64,000 nt of DNA from the NCBI GenBank assembly GCA_017649485.1, contig JAGCGS010000040.1:22798-86797 (forward strand), written 5' to 3'. The notes under the pieces are model-generated. The model was given only the letters and a program-made list of their open reading frames with translations, was not told the origin of the DNA and ran no database searches. The translations under genes were made by a program, and so were the position numbers. Positions 26,218 through 35,537 of the stretch are shown in pieces. Each line of letters starts with the position of its first letter. Within the stretch, counting starts at the first letter, position 1. The DNA comes from Bacteroidaceae bacterium. GTDB taxonomy: Bacteria > Bacteroidota > Bacteroidia > Bacteroidales > Bacteroidaceae.

Positions 26218-26254
26218 ATGTCAATGGTCAATCGTCAATCGTCAATGGTCAATA
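26218..26254 (+). repeat. TCAATNG-type heptad repeat between uxuA and eda
   Basis: The words GTCAATGGTCAATCG, TCAATCG and TCAATGGTCAAT occur in tandem at 7-bp spacing directly before the eda ATG. They also read through in frame upstream of eda, which makes a false N-terminal extension. Confidence 0.6.
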
Positions 26255-26256
26255 TT

Positions 26257-26916
26257 ATGAGTAAGTTCGATAAATTAGCAGTCATGCAAAAGATAGGCAC
26301 TACTAAGATGGTGCCAGTGTTCTATCACAAAGACGTAGAGATAGCCAAACAGGTGGTTAAAGCCTGCTACGACGGAGGTGTCCGTGCTTTCGAGTTCACC
26401 AATCGTGGCGACTTTGCCCATGAGGTATTTGCCGAGGTAAGGAAGTTCGCTTGGGCAGAGTGTCCCGAGTTGGCATTGGGTGTGGGTTCAGTTGTTGATG
26501 CCCCTACGGCATCACTCTTTATCCAGATGGGAGCCGATTTCGTGGTAGGTCCGTTGTTCAACCCTGATGTGGCGAAGGTGTGCAACCGTCGTTGTGTGCC
26601 TTACACCCCAGGCTGTGGCAGTGTCAGTGAGGTAGGCTTTGCTCAGGAGGCAGGCTGCGACCTCATCAAGGTGTTCCCAGGCGACGTACTGGGTCCCAAG
26701 TTCGTGAAAGGTCTGTTAGCACCCATGCCTTGGAGCAAGCTCATGGTAACGGGTGGGGTAGAGCCTACCGAAGAAAACCTTTCTGGCTGGTTCAAGGCTG
26801 GCGTTTTTTGTGTGGGCATGGGTTCAAAGCTCTTTCCCAAAGAAAAGATTGCTGAGAAAGACTGGCAGTACATCACCAACAAATGCCGTGAGGCTCTTTT
26901 GATTATTAATAAATAA
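26257..26916 (+). CDS. eda: KDPG aldolase (2-dehydro-3-deoxyphosphogluconate / 4-hydroxy-2-oxoglutarate aldolase)
   Basis: Cleaves KDPG to pyruvate and glyceraldehyde 3-phosphate, the last step of the hexuronate branch. The 219-residue class I aldolase shows [11 protein letters not shown], the Glu of [35 protein letters not shown] and the Schiff-base Lys in [16 protein letters not shown], then MVTGGVEPT. The start at 26257 ([10 protein letters not shown]) is chosen over 26212 because the extension is repeat sequence. Confidence 0.93.
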   Translation: MSKFDKLAVMQKIGTTKMVPVFYHKDVEIAKQVVKACYDGGVRAFEFTNRGDFAHEVFAEVRKFAWAECPELALGVGSVVDAPTASLFIQMGADFVVGPLFNPDVAKVCNRRCVPYTPGCGSVSEVGFAQEAGCDLIKVFPGDVLGPKFVKGLLAPMPWSKLMVTGGVEPTEENLSGWFKAGVFCVGMGSKLFPKEKIAEKDWQYITNKCREALLIINK

Positions 26917-26939
26917 TTGTCAACTATCAATTAACAATG
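26914..26939 (+). repeat. TCAATNG-type repeat between eda and uxaC
   Basis: The words ATTGTCAACTATCAATTAAC fill the eda-uxaC junction and resemble the other repeats of this operon, although more diverged. Confidence 0.4.
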
Positions 26940-26941
26940 TT

Positions 26942-28345
26942 ATGAAGCCCTTTATGGATGACGACTTCTTGCTGCACAGCAAGACGGCACAGCAGCTCTA
27001 TCACGAGCATGCAAAAGCATTGCCAATCATAGACTATCACTGTCACCTCAGCCCCAAGGAAGTGGCAGAAGACCATCGTTTCAGTTCTATCACCGAACTG
27101 TGGCTGGGGGGCGACCATTACAAATGGCGTGCCCTGCGTGCCAATGGCGTAGATGAGTATTTCATAACAGGCGGTGCCACCGACTGGGAGAAGTTCCAGA
27201 AGTGGGCCGAGACCATTCCCTACACCTTCCGCAATCCGCTCTATCACTGGACGCACCTTGAACTTCGCACCGCCTTTGGCATACAAAAGCTGCTCAACCC
27301 AGATACTGCTCGCGAAATCTACGATCAGTGCAATGAGATGTTGCAGCAGCCCGAGTTCTCTGCTCGTGGCCTCATGAAGCGATACAAAGTAGAGGTTGTG
27401 TGCACTACCGACGACCCTGTTGACACGTTGGATTATCATGAAAAGATAAAAGATAGCGGTTTTGAAATCAAAGTGTTGCCCACATGGCGTCCCGATAAGG
27501 CGATGGCTATCGAGAATCCAGCGACCTATCGTGACTACATCGATCGCTTGTCAGAAGTCAGTGGCGTAGATATCTATAACTACAGCGACCTACTTGAAGC
27601 CCTCTACCTACGTCATCTTTATTTTGCGCAGCACGGCTGCAAGCTGTCCGATCATGGTATCGAATGCTTCTATTTTGAGCCAGCCAGCGATGAGCAGCTG
27701 CAGAGTATCTTAGTCAAGGTAATGGCAGGCAACGAGCCTACGCAGCAGGAGATACTGCAGTTCCGAACCGCCTTGCTCATCTATTTTGCCGAACTCGATG
27801 CCGACACCCAGTGGGTGCAGCAGTTCCACTTCGGTCCGCAGCGCAACAACAACAGCCAGATGTTCCAGGCTATAGGCCCCGATGCTGGCTACGACTCCAT
27901 TGGCGAGTTTACTACAGCCAAGACAATGGCACAGTATTTCGATTACCTTAACAGCGAGGGGTGTCTCACCAAGACCATCGTTTATAATCTCAATCCCAAT
28001 GCCAACGAGATGGTAGCTACAATGATGGGTAATTTCCAGGATGGCAGTGTGCCGGGCAAGATGCAGTGGGGAAGTGGCTGGTGGTTCCTCGATCAGAAGG
28101 ACGGTATTGAGAAACAGCTCAACACGCTGTCGTTACAGGGTCTGCTTAGCCGTTTCGTGGGCATGCTGACCGACAGCCGGTCATTTCTTTCTTATCCACG
28201 CCACGAGTATTTCCGCAGAATCTTGTGTAATCTTGTAGGGCAGGATGTTGAGAACGGGGAGCTGCCAGCAGAAGAGATGCCTCGCATAGCTCAGATGATT
28301 GAAGACATTTGTTACTTTAATGCCAAGCGTTATTTCGGATTCTGA
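26942..28345 (+). CDS. uxaC: Glucuronate isomerase
   Basis: Isomerises D-glucuronate to D-fructuronate (and galacturonate to tagaturonate). The 467-residue amidohydrolase-fold enzyme starts MKPFMDDDFLLHSKTAQQLY with PIIDYHCHLSPKEVAED (metal-binding HxH) and continues with GGDHYKWRALRANG, VVCTTDDPVDTL, VLPTWRPDKAM, HFGPQRNNN, SRSFLSYPRHEYFRRILC and the terminal region. The length is standard. It is last in the kdgK-to-uxaC run and is followed by a strong terminator. Confidence 0.97.
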   Translation: MKPFMDDDFLLHSKTAQQLYHEHAKALPIIDYHCHLSPKEVAEDHRFSSITELWLGGDHYKWRALRANGVDEYFITGGATDWEKFQKWAETIPYTFRNPLYHWTHLELRTAFGIQKLLNPDTAREIYDQCNEMLQQPEFSARGLMKRYKVEVVCTTDDPVDTLDYHEKIKDSGFEIKVLPTWRPDKAMAIENPATYRDYIDRLSEVSGVDIYNYSDLLEALYLRHLYFAQHGCKLSDHGIECFYFEPASDEQLQSILVKVMAGNEPTQQEILQFRTALLIYFAELDADTQWVQQFHFGPQRNNNSQMFQAIGPDAGYDSIGEFTTAKTMAQYFDYLNSEGCLTKTIVYNLNPNANEMVATMMGNFQDGSVPGKMQWGSGWWFLDQKDGIEKQLNTLSLQGLLSRFVGMLTDSRSFLSYPRHEYFRRILCNLVGQDVENGELPAEEMPRIAQMIEDICYFNAKRYFGF

Positions 28346-28363
28346 TAAATCATGTTCTGGGAT

Positions 28364-28395
28364 AAAAAAGACGGAGAAACATCTCCGTCTTTTTT
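28364..28395. terminator. Bidirectional terminator between uxaC and S9 peptidase
   Basis: A 14-bp perfect stem (28364-28377 with 28382-28395), A-rich on the left and T-rich on the right, between converging genes. Confidence 0.88.
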
Positions 28396-28405
28396 TATTA
28401 ATGAA

Positions 28406-30514
28406 TCATTTCAACCATTTGTCTAACCACTCGAAGAATGTGCGTTGCCAGAGGACACCGTTCTGGGGTTTGAGCACCCAGTGGTTCTCATCAGGGTAGA
28501 TGAGGAGCTCTGCTGGTACACCACGCATAATAGCAGCATCAAATGCTGACATAGCCTGGTTGGCGAGGATGCGGTAATCGCGCTCACCATGAATGCAGAG
28601 GATAGGGGTGTCCCACTTGTCGATAAATAGGTGAGGTGAGCTGGCATAAGTCTTCTGTGCAATCTTGTTCTGCTTGTCCCAGTACGGACCACCCAGATCC
28701 CAGTTAACGAACCACTTCTCTTCTGTCTCGAGATATTGCATATCGACGTTAAAAATACCATCGTGGGCAATGAATGCCTTTAAGCGCTTGTTGTGGTTGC
28801 CAGCCAGCCAATATACTGAGAAACCACCAAACGATGCACCCACACAACCCAGACGGTCAGCGTCAACATAGGACTCTTTGGCCACCTCATCGATAGCAGT
28901 CAGGTAGTCCTTCATGCACTGACCCATGTAATCACCACTGATGGCTTCGTTCCACTCGTTACCGAAGCCAGGCAGGCCGCGACGGTTAGGAGCCACGATG
29001 ATATAGTCGTTTGCCGCCATCATCTGGAAGTTCCAACGATAGCTCCAGAACTGGCTTACAGGACTCTGTGGACCACCCTCACAGAACAACAGAGTAGGAT
29101 ACTTCTTGTTCGGGTCGAACTGTGGCGGATAGATTACCCACACCAGCATGTCCTTGTTGTCGGTGGTCTTGACCCAACGGCTCTCCACCTTGCCCATCTC
29201 CACTTGGTCGTAGATAGCCTGGTTCTCGAAAGTCATTTGTTTCACTTCAGCAAAAGCCTCACCCGAGCGCACCTTATCAAGCTGATAGATCTCGTCACCC
29301 ATCATCATGCTATGTCGCTTGGTCAGCAACTTGCTGCCACAGAGTGCCAACGTGCCGAAGTCATAGTTGCCATCGGTGAGCTTGGTCAGCTTGTCGCCAT
29401 TCGCTATGTCTATATTATATATATGTGTCTTTCCGTGCCAAACGCCAGTGAAGAAGAAACCCTTTGAGTTGGTGTCCCAGATAAACTCATCCACATTGCT
29501 CTCGAACGCTTTACTCACGAAACGCTGCTCGCCCGTCTGCAGGTTCATGATGAACAGTCGGTTCTGGTCGCTCTCATAACCGTCGCGCTCCATGCTTTGC
29601 CAAGCGATGTACTGACCGTCAGGCGAATACTGCGGGTTGGTGTCGTAGCCCATGATCTCCGGACAAATATTCTTGGTCTGCTTGGTAGCCAGATCATAGA
29701 GATAGATGTCTGAATTAGTAGAGATGGCATACTCCAATCCCGTCTTTTTGCGGCAAGTATATGCAATCTGCTTGCCATCTGGGCTCCACGCCAACTGCTC
29801 CATACCTCCGAATGGTTTCATGGGACTCTCGAATGGCTCACCCTCCAGGATATCGGTGATGTTCTGAAGACCGTTGCTGAAGTCTGCCACAAAGGGGTGG
29901 GGAGCTGTTGTCACCCATTCGTCCCAGTGCTTGTACATTAGGTCGGTGATGATACGTCCTGTAGCCTTGGGCAGGTCTGGATACTTGTCGGCAGTGCTTG
30001 CCACCGTCTTCACCTGACTGACGAACAGCACCTTGCTCTCATCGGGTGAGAAGGCAAAGCCTTCAATGTCACCATCATAGTTGGTGAGCTGCTTGCGCCC
30101 TGAACCATCGGCGTTCATCTCCCAAATCTGACTGCTTCCACTCTCGCTGCTCAAGAAACGCAACTTACCTTCTTTGGTCCACGCCAGATTGCTCTCACCT
30201 TTGGGTGTGTGGGTAATCTGCCAGTTGTCACTACCATCGGCATTCATGACGAACACTTCAGAGTTGCTCTTGTTCTGCGGCACACTATAGTAGCTCACCG
30301 TATAAGCCACTTTTGCGCCATCTTGTGAAACTGCCATTCCGCCAATGCGTCCCATTGCCCACAGGGCTTCGGGAGTCATTCGCTTGTTCTCGATCTTCAG
30401 TGTCGTGGTGCGTCCGATGATTTCTTCATCGGCCTGACCGCTGGTCTGAGAGCCACCGTTGCAGGCGGCCAATGTCATTACTGCTGACATAATCAATAGA
30501 TTTGTTTTTTTCAT
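28406..30514 (-). CDS. S9 family prolyl oligopeptidase-like lipoprotein (dipeptidyl/acylaminoacyl peptidase)
   Basis: A 702-residue exported serine peptidase. A lipoprotein signal ends MTLAAC (Cys about residue 19). The N-terminal beta-propeller (about 40-420) contains several WD40/PD40-like repeats such as FSPDESKVLFVS and YSPDGQYIAWQS. The C-terminal alpha/beta hydrolase domain has the nucleophile Ser in GCVGASFGGFSVYW, the Asp in CIHGERDYRI and the His in YPDENHWV. It would trim dipeptides or acyl amino acids from peptides in the periplasm. It is a single-gene unit, divergent from the GH51 gene. Confidence 0.92.
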   Translation of the reverse strand: MKKTNLLIMSAVMTLAACNGGSQTSGQADEEIIGRTTTLKIENKRMTPEALWAMGRIGGMAVSQDGAKVAYTVSYYSVPQNKSNSEVFVMNADGSDNWQITHTPKGESNLAWTKEGKLRFLSSESGSSQIWEMNADGSGRKQLTNYDGDIEGFAFSPDESKVLFVSQVKTVASTADKYPDLPKATGRIITDLMYKHWDEWVTTAPHPFVADFSNGLQNITDILEGEPFESPMKPFGGMEQLAWSPDGKQIAYTCRKKTGLEYAISTNSDIYLYDLATKQTKNICPEIMGYDTNPQYSPDGQYIAWQSMERDGYESDQNRLFIMNLQTGEQRFVSKAFESNVDEFIWDTNSKGFFFTGVWHGKTHIYNIDIANGDKLTKLTDGNYDFGTLALCGSKLLTKRHSMMMGDEIYQLDKVRSGEAFAEVKQMTFENQAIYDQVEMGKVESRWVKTTDNKDMLVWVIYPPQFDPNKKYPTLLFCEGGPQSPVSQFWSYRWNFQMMAANDYIIVAPNRRGLPGFGNEWNEAISGDYMGQCMKDYLTAIDEVAKESYVDADRLGCVGASFGGFSVYWLAGNHNKRLKAFIAHDGIFNVDMQYLETEEKWFVNWDLGGPYWDKQNKIAQKTYASSPHLFIDKWDTPILCIHGERDYRILANQAMSAFDAAIMRGVPAELLIYPDENHWVLKPQNGVLWQRTFFEWLDKWLK

Positions 30515-30611
30515 TGCTCTTTATTATTTTTACATTTTCTGCTGCGAAGATAATGAAAATATCGCTATTATTGCTTACATTTGTTCATTGAATTAATAAA
30601 ATAGGTGTTTT

Positions 30612-32594
30612 ATGAAAAAACTTTATGCTTTTACAGTCGCTCTGGCGATGCTCGCAGGTTTGGGTGTTCATGCTCAGACGCATGAGATGACCGTGCAGAT
30701 GATGAAGGTAGGTGCATCCATTCAATCTACCATGTACGGACTTTTCTTTGAAGATATTAACTTTGCCGCTGATGGCGGACTTTATGCCGAAAAGGTGTTG
30801 AACCGTTCGTTCGAGTTTCCACAACCTCTGGAAGGCTGGAAGGCGGTAGGCAATGTGCAAGTGCGCGATGACGGACCATTCGACAAGAATCCCCATTATG
30901 TACGCTTGGGTTATACAGGTCATCAGTCGAAGTTTACCGAACTTGAAAACAACGGTACATTCGGCATCGGATTGAAGCAAGGTGAGACCTATCGTTTCTC
31001 TGTGTGGGCAAGGGTTCCTGAAGGCGAATCTGCGAAGATTCGTGTAGAGCTGTGTGACCCCTACAACAATGAAGAGATGCAGTTTTTTGCCTTAAAGTCT
31101 ATTACTATCAACTCTAAAGATTGGAAGAAATACCAGGTAGAGATAAAATCCACCAAAACCATCCAGAAGGCTGCCTTGCGTATCTTCCTGGAAGGGAAGA
31201 ATGCTGTAGATTTGGAGCATATTTCATTGTTCCCAACAGATACTTGGATGGGGCGTGAGAATGGAATGCGCAAGGATTTGGCGCAAGCTTTAGCTGATCT
31301 CAAGCCTGGCATATTCCGTTTTCCAGGTGGCTGTATCGTAGAAGGTACTGACCTCGATACACGTTATAACTGGAAGAATTCGGTAGGACCTGTAGAGAAC
31401 CGTCCTTTGAATGAGAATCGTTGGCAATATACGTTTACTTATCGTCATCTTCCTGATTATTACCAAAGTTACGGACTGGGCTTCTTTGAGTTCTTCCAAC
31501 TCTGTGAGGACTTTGGCGCAGAGGCATTGCCAGTGCTAAGCTGTGGTTTGGCATGCCAGTTCCAGAACAATGATATGAGTGCCCACCAACCTGTTGAAGA
31601 ACTCGACTGCTTTGTGCAGGATGCACTAGACCTGATTGAGTTTGCCAATGGAGCAACGACCACAGAGTGGGGCAAGTTGCGTGCTGAGATGGGTCATCCA
31701 GCACCTTTCAACCTCAAGTATATCGCTATTGGCAATGAGCAGTGGGGCGAGACTTATCCAGAACATTTGGAACCATTTGTGAAAGCCATTCGCAAAGCTT
31801 ATCCTAACATCAAGATTGTAGGCAGTGCAGGTCCTAATTCTGAAGGCGAACAGTTTGATTATCTGTGGCCCGAGATGAAGCGTTTGGGTGCTGATTTGGT
31901 TGATGAACATTTCTATCGTCCTGCAGACTGGTTCCTTTCACAGGGAGCTCGTTATGACAACTACGACCGCAAAGGTCCTAAGGTGTTTGCAGGAGAGTAT
32001 GCTTGTCATATTGCAGGCAAGAAATACAACCATTTCTATCCTGCGTTGCTCGAGGCAGCCTTCATGACAGGCTTGGAGCGCAATGCTGATATCGTTCACA
32101 TGGCCACCTACGCACCTTTGTTTGCGCATGTGGAGGGTTGGCAGTGGAGACCCGACTTGATCTGGTTTGATAACCTGGATGTAGTGCGTACGGCTTCTTA
32201 CTATGTGCAGCAGTTATATGGCACCTATAAAGGTACAAATGTACTATCTCTCACCATGAACGGCAAACCTGTTACTGGTGCAGCTGGTCAGGACGGACTC
32301 TTCGCATCTTCTGTGCTCAACGCCGCTACAGGTGAGATTTATGTGAAAGTTGCCAATACCTCTGACCACTCCCAGCAACTGAGTTTATTAGTGGAGGGGA
32401 TGAAAAAGAATGAGGTACTGAAGAACGCCAAGGCCATTGTGCTTCAGAGCAACGACTTGGAGGCGGAGAATACCATTGCCAATCCTAATCTCATCAAGCC
32501 TTTTGAATATCAGCTCTCTGTGAACGGCAACCGTGTTTCAGGCACCTTGCCTGCCCACACCTTTGCCGTTGTAGTGGTAAGTGTTTTTTTGTAA
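30612..32594 (+). CDS. GH51 family alpha-L-arabinofuranosidase
   Basis: An exported arabinofuranosidase of 660 residues, signal peptide to about residue 21 (VHAQ). After IQSTMYGLFFEDINFAADGG there is an inserted beta-sandwich, carbohydrate-binding-like domain (about residues 60-200). The TIM barrel contains FRFPGGCIVEG, the acid/base Glu in IAIGNEQWGE and the nucleophile Glu in FAGEYACH, and a C-terminal beta-domain follows. It would remove arabinose side chains from arabinoxylan or arabinan. It sits near GH43 and GH3 enzymes. Confidence 0.93.
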   Translation: MKKLYAFTVALAMLAGLGVHAQTHEMTVQMMKVGASIQSTMYGLFFEDINFAADGGLYAEKVLNRSFEFPQPLEGWKAVGNVQVRDDGPFDKNPHYVRLGYTGHQSKFTELENNGTFGIGLKQGETYRFSVWARVPEGESAKIRVELCDPYNNEEMQFFALKSITINSKDWKKYQVEIKSTKTIQKAALRIFLEGKNAVDLEHISLFPTDTWMGRENGMRKDLAQALADLKPGIFRFPGGCIVEGTDLDTRYNWKNSVGPVENRPLNENRWQYTFTYRHLPDYYQSYGLGFFEFFQLCEDFGAEALPVLSCGLACQFQNNDMSAHQPVEELDCFVQDALDLIEFANGATTTEWGKLRAEMGHPAPFNLKYIAIGNEQWGETYPEHLEPFVKAIRKAYPNIKIVGSAGPNSEGEQFDYLWPEMKRLGADLVDEHFYRPADWFLSQGARYDNYDRKGPKVFAGEYACHIAGKKYNHFYPALLEAAFMTGLERNADIVHMATYAPLFAHVEGWQWRPDLIWFDNLDVVRTASYYVQQLYGTYKGTNVLSLTMNGKPVTGAAGQDGLFASSVLNAATGEIYVKVANTSDHSQQLSLLVEGMKKNEVLKNAKAIVLQSNDLEAENTIANPNLIKPFEYQLSVNGNRVSGTLPAHTFAVVVVSVFL

Positions 32595-32672
32595 TTTAGG
32601 TGTCAACCTTATTAACAAAAAGACAATTACCGAATGTATGTGGAAGGCTCACGATGGCCAGCAACCGGATTG

Positions 32673-33437
32673 ATGAAAAACAGAATGACGCTGACATACA
32701 TCTTTCATAGTGGTTTCGTGCTGGAGACAGAGGCATCCATCCTGATATTCGATTATTGGATGGATCCTGCTAATGTCATGCCTTCTGTTCTGCAGAAGAA
32801 CAAACCGCTATATGTCTTCTCCAGTCATTTCCACGAAGACCATTTCACCAAGGAAATCTTTGAATGGAAGACACAGAGAGTAAATATAACCTATATTCTC
32901 TCGAAAGATATTTATAGGCATCGGAGAACCAATAAGGTAGATGCTGATGTCTGGCTGGCAAAAGGTGGCACATGGGCGGATGGAACAATCTCTGTATGGG
33001 CTACAGGCAGCAATGACAGTGGAGTTTCGTGGATAGTTGAAACGGAGGGCAAACGTATCTTCCATGCTGGGGACTTGAACAACTGGTATGCGAGATTCCT
33101 GCCCGAAGCCGTACCAGGCGAGATAATTCATAGCGATGAGATGGATGAGGATATTGATCCAATAGCCCATGAGAAGCAATACTTGGGCGAGTTGAAGGAT
33201 ATTCGCAAGATAACAGACCGTTTCGATGTGGCGATGTTCCCTGTTGATGGTCGTATCGGCAATGGCTATACACTTGGTGGTCGTCAGTTCATTGAGCGAT
33301 TTAAGGTAGGAATGTTCGTTCCCATGCACTTTGTAGCCAGTGGATTTGAATCCGCATGGCGTTTCAAAGAGTATGCAAGCGAACTAAAAGTGCCTTTCTG
33401 GGAAATCAGTAAAGAAGGAGAAACAATTAGGATATGA
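32673..33437 (+). CDS. MBL-fold metallo-hydrolase (UlaG-like)
   Basis: A metallo-beta-lactamase-fold hydrolase without a signal peptide. MTLTYIFHSGFVLETEASILIFDYW is the usual opening of the small cytoplasmic MBL family. SSHFHEDHF is the HxHxDH zinc motif, and IFHAGDLNNW and FVPMHF supply further metal ligands. Three Met codons are possible (32634, 32673, 32685); the first adds a tail unlike the family. The stop overlaps the thioredoxin-like gene by 4 bp (ATGA). The substrate is unknown. Confidence 0.8.
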   Translation: MKNRMTLTYIFHSGFVLETEASILIFDYWMDPANVMPSVLQKNKPLYVFSSHFHEDHFTKEIFEWKTQRVNITYILSKDIYRHRRTNKVDADVWLAKGGTWADGTISVWATGSNDSGVSWIVETEGKRIFHAGDLNNWYARFLPEAVPGEIIHSDEMDEDIDPIAHEKQYLGELKDIRKITDRFDVAMFPVDGRIGNGYTLGGRQFIERFKVGMFVPMHFVASGFESAWRFKEYASELKVPFWEISKEGETIRI

Positions 33438-33760
33438 AGCACTTGACCGACATTCACGACATTGAGCAAACGTTGGCAGTCCGACGTCTTTGTTTCTTTT
33501 ATATCAAGGCTCCCGATTGCGGAGTTTGCAACGTCGTACTTGACAAGGTCGAAGCTATGGTAACTCGTTTCCCTTCACTTTGTTCCTTCTATACAGACAT
33601 CACCGAGGAACCTCTCATAGCAGGACAATTCCTTGTCTATTCAGGACCCACTGTTCTATTGATGCTGGACGGAAAAGAAGTCTATCGAGCTTCTGGGTTC
33701 ATCAATTTAGAAGAACTTGAACATAAAATAAAACAATACATTGAGTTATATGGAGTTTAG
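33434..33760 (+). CDS. Thioredoxin-family protein
   Basis: A 108-residue thioredoxin fold without signal peptide. KAPDCGVCNVVLDKVEAM carries the redox CxxC (CGVC) in place of the usual CGPC, and YSGPTVLLMLDGKEV holds the cis-proline segment. It would act as a cytoplasmic thiol-disulfide carrier for an unknown partner. It overlaps the MBL gene upstream by 4 bp and the NimA-like gene downstream by 11 bp, so the three are translationally coupled. Confidence 0.83.
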   Translation: MKHLTDIHDIEQTLAVRRLCFFYIKAPDCGVCNVVLDKVEAMVTRFPSLCSFYTDITEEPLIAGQFLVYSGPTVLLMLDGKEVYRASGFINLEELEHKIKQYIELYGV

Positions 33761-34244
33761 AGAAATGAGGCGTAAACGCCAGCAGCTATCAGATGCAGAA
33801 AGCATCGATATTCTGAAGAAAGCCACTTCAGGAACTTTGGCCTTGTTGGGCGATGGAGGCTATCCGTATGCCGTGCCTATTAGCTATGTCTATGCAGAAG
33901 GAAAGCTATACTTCCACAGTGCTTTGAGTGGGCATAAAGTCGATGCTGTCAGGGGCTGTGACATGGCTTCGTTTTGCGTCATAGACAAAGACGAAGTTCA
34001 TCCAGAGAAGTACACGACCTTCTTTCGTAGTGTGATAGCATTTGGAAAGGTTCACATCGTAGAGGATGATAATGAGAAATTGCAGATAGCCCGAATGCTT
34101 GGCAATAGATATAATCCTAATCAGGACGAAGCTTTGCAAAAGGAAATCGAAAGCGGTCTCTCCCGTATGTTGGTCATCCGTTTCGACATTGAACACTTGA
34201 CAGGCAAAGAGGCCATTGAGCTGGTAAGACAAAGAGATCAATAA
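33750..34244 (+). CDS. Pyridoxamine 5'-phosphate oxidase-family flavoprotein (NimA-like)
   Basis: A 164-residue FMN-binding split-barrel protein. Residues GTLALLGDGGYPYAVPISYVYAEGKLYFHSALSGHKVD match the PNPOx/Nim family, where the His near the end of this segment is conserved in nitroimidazole-reductase-like members. VIAFGKVHIVEDDNEK and the C-terminal KEAIELV region also fit. It may reduce nitro-compounds or act on a flavin-linked substrate; resistance to nitroimidazoles is only a possibility. The ATG at 33750 was chosen over the TTG at 33741. Confidence 0.82.
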   Translation: MEFREMRRKRQQLSDAESIDILKKATSGTLALLGDGGYPYAVPISYVYAEGKLYFHSALSGHKVDAVRGCDMASFCVIDKDEVHPEKYTTFFRSVIAFGKVHIVEDDNEKLQIARMLGNRYNPNQDEALQKEIESGLSRMLVIRFDIEHLTGKEAIELVRQRDQ

Positions 34245-34355
34245 ATAACACAAGAACAATTGAAAGAACTTGTACGTTTAACACGGCGAACTGAATGCCG
34301 TGCTTATCAGAGACTTGCAAAAGTCGTTAAGACAGACAAGGAACTTGAAAAATGA
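34245..34355 (+). other. Possible 36-codon remnant directly after the NimA-like gene
   Basis: An open frame starting at ATA 34245, the base after the NimA-like stop, runs to TGA at 34353-34355 and reads TQEQLKELVRLTRRTECRAY and so on. The composition looks protein-like, but there is no ATG; TTG at 34260 could start it. It may be a decayed small gene that lost its start codon, or chance. Confidence 0.2.
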
Positions 34356-34402
34356 CGCAGATTCCAGACAGTTCAATGTGTGTTCTCTTATCATTACTGT
34401 TT

Positions 34403-34429
34403 GGAAGTTGTCCTCATAGGACAACTTCC
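34403..34429. terminator. Hairpin between NimA-like gene and ADP-ribosylglycohydrolase gene
   Basis: A perfect 11-bp stem (34403-34413 with 34419-34429) and a 5-nt loop in the convergent intergenic space, followed by a T-rich but broken tract. Confidence 0.65.
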
Positions 34430-34465
34430 AGAATTTACTTATTTTCTTCATATCCTTTCATTTTT

Positions 34466-35290
34466 TTATTTTCCAAACTTGTTCTCAAATTCATCTATTA
34501 CCTTTATGAATTCATTGGGCAGATAGTTCATTCCTTTTTGACGGATGTCGTTAGGAATATCGTAGAGAGCTTCTGCGATACTGCCTGTAATGCACCCAAT
34601 TGTGTCAGAGTCTCCACCAATGCTAATTGCATTACGAATAGCGTCCTCAAAGTCTGTAGCATCGAGAGCACATATAATTGCTTGTGGTACACTCCCTTGA
34701 CATGTGCCTCCATTACCTGTTTCATCAAGTCCTCCCCATGAATATCGTGGACGAAGCTCCTCAACGCACATCGATAGGTCATAGCAGAAATCCTTTTCTA
34801 TCCGTTTGCGGATGTCATCAATTGACGTTCCTTTTCTTGCAAGGTAAATACATAGTGCAGTTGCTTGTGCCCCCTTTATGCCTTCAGGATGATTATGAGT
34901 GCATTCAGCCGACTCTTTAGCCTTATTAAGTATTAGTTTCTCATTTAATTGTGGTATCTCGTTTGACAGCCATCCTACAGGGCCGACACGCATTGCACTC
35001 CCATTACCACAACTATTGTAAGGACTGAAATCGCCATCCTCGATAGTCCGTGTAATCCATTGTCTGAATCCACTTCCATATCCACCCATTGGGCTATCAT
35101 TGTTAGCAGCATACATGCTGTAATACTTTGTCACTTTGCCACCACGTAGCAGCCAATCCGCAGTGGCAACCGTTAGAATGCTGTCATCTGTGAAATCACA
35201 ATACTTGCTAAACAAAGGGAAATCCTTTGTCTTGATGTTATGGAACTCATAAATTGAGCCTACAATATCTCCAATAATGCCACCAATCAT
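34466..35290 (-). CDS. ADP-ribosylglycohydrolase family protein
   Basis: A 274-residue DraG/ARH-type hydrolase that would remove ADP-ribose from proteins or small molecules. Metal-binding motifs are visible at both ends: GGIIGDIVGS and FTDDSILTVA near the N-terminus, and GGDSDTIGCITG near residue 230. GNGSAMRVGPVGW is also characteristic. No ADP-ribosyltransferase lies nearby. It is expressed behind a small broken gene (35316-35510) from one promoter at 35538-35568. Confidence 0.9.
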   Translation of the reverse strand: MIGGIIGDIVGSIYEFHNIKTKDFPLFSKYCDFTDDSILTVATADWLLRGGKVTKYYSMYAANNDSPMGGYGSGFRQWITRTIEDGDFSPYNSCGNGSAMRVGPVGWLSNEIPQLNEKLILNKAKESAECTHNHPEGIKGAQATALCIYLARKGTSIDDIRKRIEKDFCYDLSMCVEELRPRYSWGGLDETGNGGTCQGSVPQAIICALDATDFEDAIRNAISIGGDSDTIGCITGSIAEALYDIPNDIRQKGMNYLPNEFIKVIDEFENKFGK

Positions 35291-35315
35291 AATTTTACTT
35301 TTTTACGGGTTATTA

Positions 35316-35510
35316 TTAATTTACTATATAAGCGTTAGGGTCGCCATCAAAAGCTTCGTCAATTACATCGTCGCTTTTCCCAGCTACGTCATGTGCATAG
35401 GTTCTCCTGCGTACTTTTCATTTATCGAATCTGGAAACTACTGCATCTCTTGTTAGTGCTGGATACCAAAATATGAACCTCCATCTGTCTGTTTCCCTAT
35501 AAAGATCCAT
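35316..35510 (-). pseudogene. Small protein gene interrupted by an in-frame TGA, upstream of the ADP-ribosylglycohydrolase
   Basis: On the minus strand an ATG at 35510 opens MDLYRETDRWRFIFWYPAL; the frame meets TGA at 35420-35418 after 30 codons. In the same frame it continues with KVRRRTYAHDVAGKSDDVID, then EAFDGDPNAYIVN, and stops at TAA 35318-35316. The part after the TGA has convincing protein character, so a single nonsense change in a 64-residue gene is the simplest reading. It stands between a good promoter and the ADP-ribosylglycohydrolase start (25 bp away). I do not recognise the family. Translational recoding cannot be excluded but has no support here. Confidence 0.55.
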
Positions 35511-35537
35511 AATTTCCTTTGTGTGATATTTACGTAG

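Noticed and set aside
15705-33437. A canonical polysaccharide utilisation locus with SusC/SusD
   Set aside because: No TonB-dependent SusC-like receptor or SusD-like lipoprotein is present; only scattered glycosidases and the hexuronate operon are seen.
34466-35290. DarT/DarG-type toxin-antitoxin system
   Set aside because: The protein is a DraG/ARH-type hydrolase, not a macrodomain, and no DarT-like ADP-ribosyltransferase is nearby.
35418-35420. In-frame TGA read as selenocysteine
   Set aside because: No selenocysteine machinery is visible, no SECIS-like hairpin was identified behind the codon, and the family is unknown; a nonsense mutation is simpler.
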